Of a stretch of 23,788 nt of DNA, positions 22,436 to 23,788 are shown one piece after another; positions within the stretch are counted from its first letter, which is position 1; every line of letters begins with the position of its first letter. Under the pieces are notes generated by a model that was given only the letters and a program-made list of their open reading frames with translations, made no database searches and had not been told where the DNA came from. This DNA is from Saprospiraceae bacterium (GTDB lineage Bacteria; Bacteroidota; Bacteroidia; Chitinophagales; Saprospiraceae), in the NCBI GenBank assembly GCA_020630895.1, contig JAHDII010000014.1, positions 1 to 23,788 on the forward strand, read 5' to 3'. Made by a program: the position numbers and the translations under genes.

Positions 22436-23788
22436 ATGAAGCGGAATCTATTTTTATTATTAACTTCAATTGTCTTATTAACTTGGGCTTGTACGCCTAA
22501 AGTAACAGAAGAAACAACTAAGAAAGAAGAACCTAAAGCAGAAACACCACCTCCTCCCAAGGAAAATTTAAGTCCTTGTCCTACTTTTGATTTAAAAGAT
22601 CCTATTGTAGAAGATTATGTTCTCTGTGGTGATTTAATTGAAAAAAAGGATTATGAAAAGGCATACCCTCTTTGGAAAAAAGTATATGATGTAGCTCCTG
22701 CTGCAGACGGAAAAAGAAGTACCATGTATGTTTGGGGAATTGCTATTTTTAGAGATCGATATGAAAAAGAAAAAGATCCTACCTTAAAAAAGGAACATGC
22801 TCAACAAGTAATGACATTATATGATGAAATGTTAGAGTGTTATCCTAAAAATAAGGGTGATGCTTATGCTAGAAAAGCTTTTGATTTATATTATGTTTTT
22901 CCAGAACAAGGAACTGATCAAGAAAAATATAATTTATTCAAAAAAGCAATAGATATTGATGGTATTAAAACACAATCTTTTGTACTCAATCCTTTTACAG
23001 CATTATTAAGAGATTTATATGATGCTAAAAAAATAAATATGGCTGAAGCACAAAAGTATGCCAACATGGTTTCTAAAATTTTAAATCATGGATTAAATAC
23101 CACTAAAGGAAGTACACTTCAAAATTTTAAAATTGTAGAAAGTTATGCTCCTGTTCGCTTAGCTGAGTTTGAAAGCGAAAAAGGATTTTATTCTTGCGAT
23201 TATTATAAAAATAAATATGTACCTCTTTTTGAAGAAGATAAAACAGATTGTGATGTTATAGAAAGTGTGTATTCTTCTTTACGTTGGGGAAATTGTCCTG
23301 AAGTAGATGCTAAACTAGCAGAAATTAAGGCTGCTTGGAATGCTACTTGTAAACCAAAACCTACTACAGCAGATCCTACAAAACCTAATCCTACTACAGG
23401 TCCTTCTTGTAGAGATTTAGTTTTAGAAGGAAAAATAAATGAGGCTATTGATTGTCTTAAAAAAGGATATGACAAAGCTACTGATAATAACAAAAAAGCT
23501 CAATATGCTTATGCCATTGCTTCTTTGTATTATGGTAAGAAAAGAAAATATAGCACTGCAAGAGAATGGGCAAACAAAGCATTAAATGCAAAACCAGGTT
23601 GGGGCAAACCTTATTTATTAATTGGAAATATGTATGCTTCTAGTGGTCCTTTGTGTGGTCCAGGTACTGGTTGGGATAGTCAAGTTGTGCTTTGGCCTGC
23701 TTTTGATATGTGGTACAAGGCTAAAAAAGATCCTGATTCCGCGGCTAAAGCTCAAAAACAACTCAATAAATATTATCAATATTTACCT
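22436..23788 (+). CDS. Lipoprotein with TPR-like helices, incomplete at window edge
   Basis: The frame from ATG 22436 stays open for 451 codons to the end of the window. The signal MKRNLFLLLTSIVLLTWAC places the lipid-bearing cysteine at residue 19; the lipobox (T-W-A-C) is weak. A Pro/Lys/Glu linker (about 20-45) is followed by helical repeats resembling TPRs: 'CGDLIEKKDYEKAYPLWKKV', 'YAIASLYYGKKRKYSTAREW', 'ANKALNAKPGWGKPYLLIGN'. A Thr/Pro linker (about 325-340: TTADPTKPNPTTGP) divides two such regions. At least ten cysteines beyond the lipid site suggest disulphides in an exported protein. The end lies outside the window. Function unknown; a protein-interaction lipoprotein of the envelope is likely. 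Confidence 0.85.
   Translation, partial: MKRNLFLLLTSIVLLTWACTPKVTEETTKKEEPKAETPPPPKENLSPCPTFDLKDPIVEDYVLCGDLIEKKDYEKAYPLWKKVYDVAPAADGKRSTMYVWGIAIFRDRYEKEKDPTLKKEHAQQVMTLYDEMLECYPKNKGDAYARKAFDLYYVFPEQGTDQEKYNLFKKAIDIDGIKTQSFVLNPFTALLRDLYDAKKINMAEAQKYANMVSKILNHGLNTTKGSTLQNFKIVESYAPVRLAEFESEKGFYSCDYYKNKYVPLFEEDKTDCDVIESVYSSLRWGNCPEVDAKLAEIKAAWNATCKPKPTTADPTKPNPTTGPSCRDLVLEGKINEAIDCLKKGYDKATDNNKKAQYAYAIASLYYGKKRKYSTAREWANKALNAKPGWGKPYLLIGNMYASSGPLCGPGTGWDSQVVLWPAFDMWYKAKKDPDSAAKAQKQLNKYYQYLP

Noticed and set aside
23203..23493. 96-codon minus-strand ORF near the right edge
   Set aside because: It is antisense to the open lipoprotein frame, which has a lipoprotein signal and TPR-like helices.

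Overview
The window is a strongly AT-rich chromosomal segment from a member of the Bacteroidota. The phylum call rests on a protein with a type IX secretion (T9SS) C-terminal sorting domain, a DUF5777-type beta-barrel paired with a di-haem cytochrome c, -7 promoter elements of the TAnnTTTG type, and very little use of Shine-Dalgarno sequences. A gliding or saproxanthin/zeaxanthin-pigmented lineage would fit (CrtZ, a GldM-like fragment), but genus cannot be set from the sequence. I see no rRNA, tRNA, CRISPR array, phage or intact mobile element. It reads as ordinary core/accessory chromosome with one decayed insertion sequence.

Layout. 26-853 (+): membrane-anchored protein of unknown function. 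3214-913 (-): tightly coupled three-gene operon of a family 2 glycosyltransferase, an ECF sigma factor and a small membrane protein; reading frames overlap at both junctions. 3305-3490: decayed IS30-family transposase remnant. 3586-4224 (+): membrane-anchored SH3b protein, convergent with crtZ (4716-4240, -). 4717-5327: AT-rich gap with one clean palindrome. 5328-7248 (+): outer-membrane barrel plus di-haem cytochrome c. 10885-7256 (-): operon of a membrane adenylate cyclase, an M16 peptidase homologue without the zinc motif, and a T9SS cargo protein. 12259-11036 (-): hemA. 12451-14277 (+): BamA/TamA-like outer-membrane protein, divergent from hemA, with two perfect hairpins between them. 15914-14475 (-): secreted TlpA-like thioredoxin. 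16110-17414 (+): SUKH-pentapeptide fusion. 20711-17415 (-): operon of SPOR protein, DeoC-like aldolase, second SPOR protein and a polytopic membrane protein. 20712-21096: probable small RNA or attenuated leader ending in a canonical terminator. 21097-22005 (+): D-cysteine desulfhydrase-like PLP enzyme. 22064-22153 (+): possible 29-residue protein. 22436 to the window edge (+): lipoprotein, incomplete.

Cell-envelope functions dominate: outer-membrane assembly, SPOR/SH3b wall-binding proteins, glycosyltransferases, T9SS cargo and periplasmic redox proteins. Signalling is represented by the ECF sigma factor and the cyclase. I did not find a clear undescribed multi-gene system. The best leads are the putative RNA before 21097, the double-hairpin hemA divergent region, the M16 subunit joined to a cyclase, and the SUKH-pentapeptide fusion.
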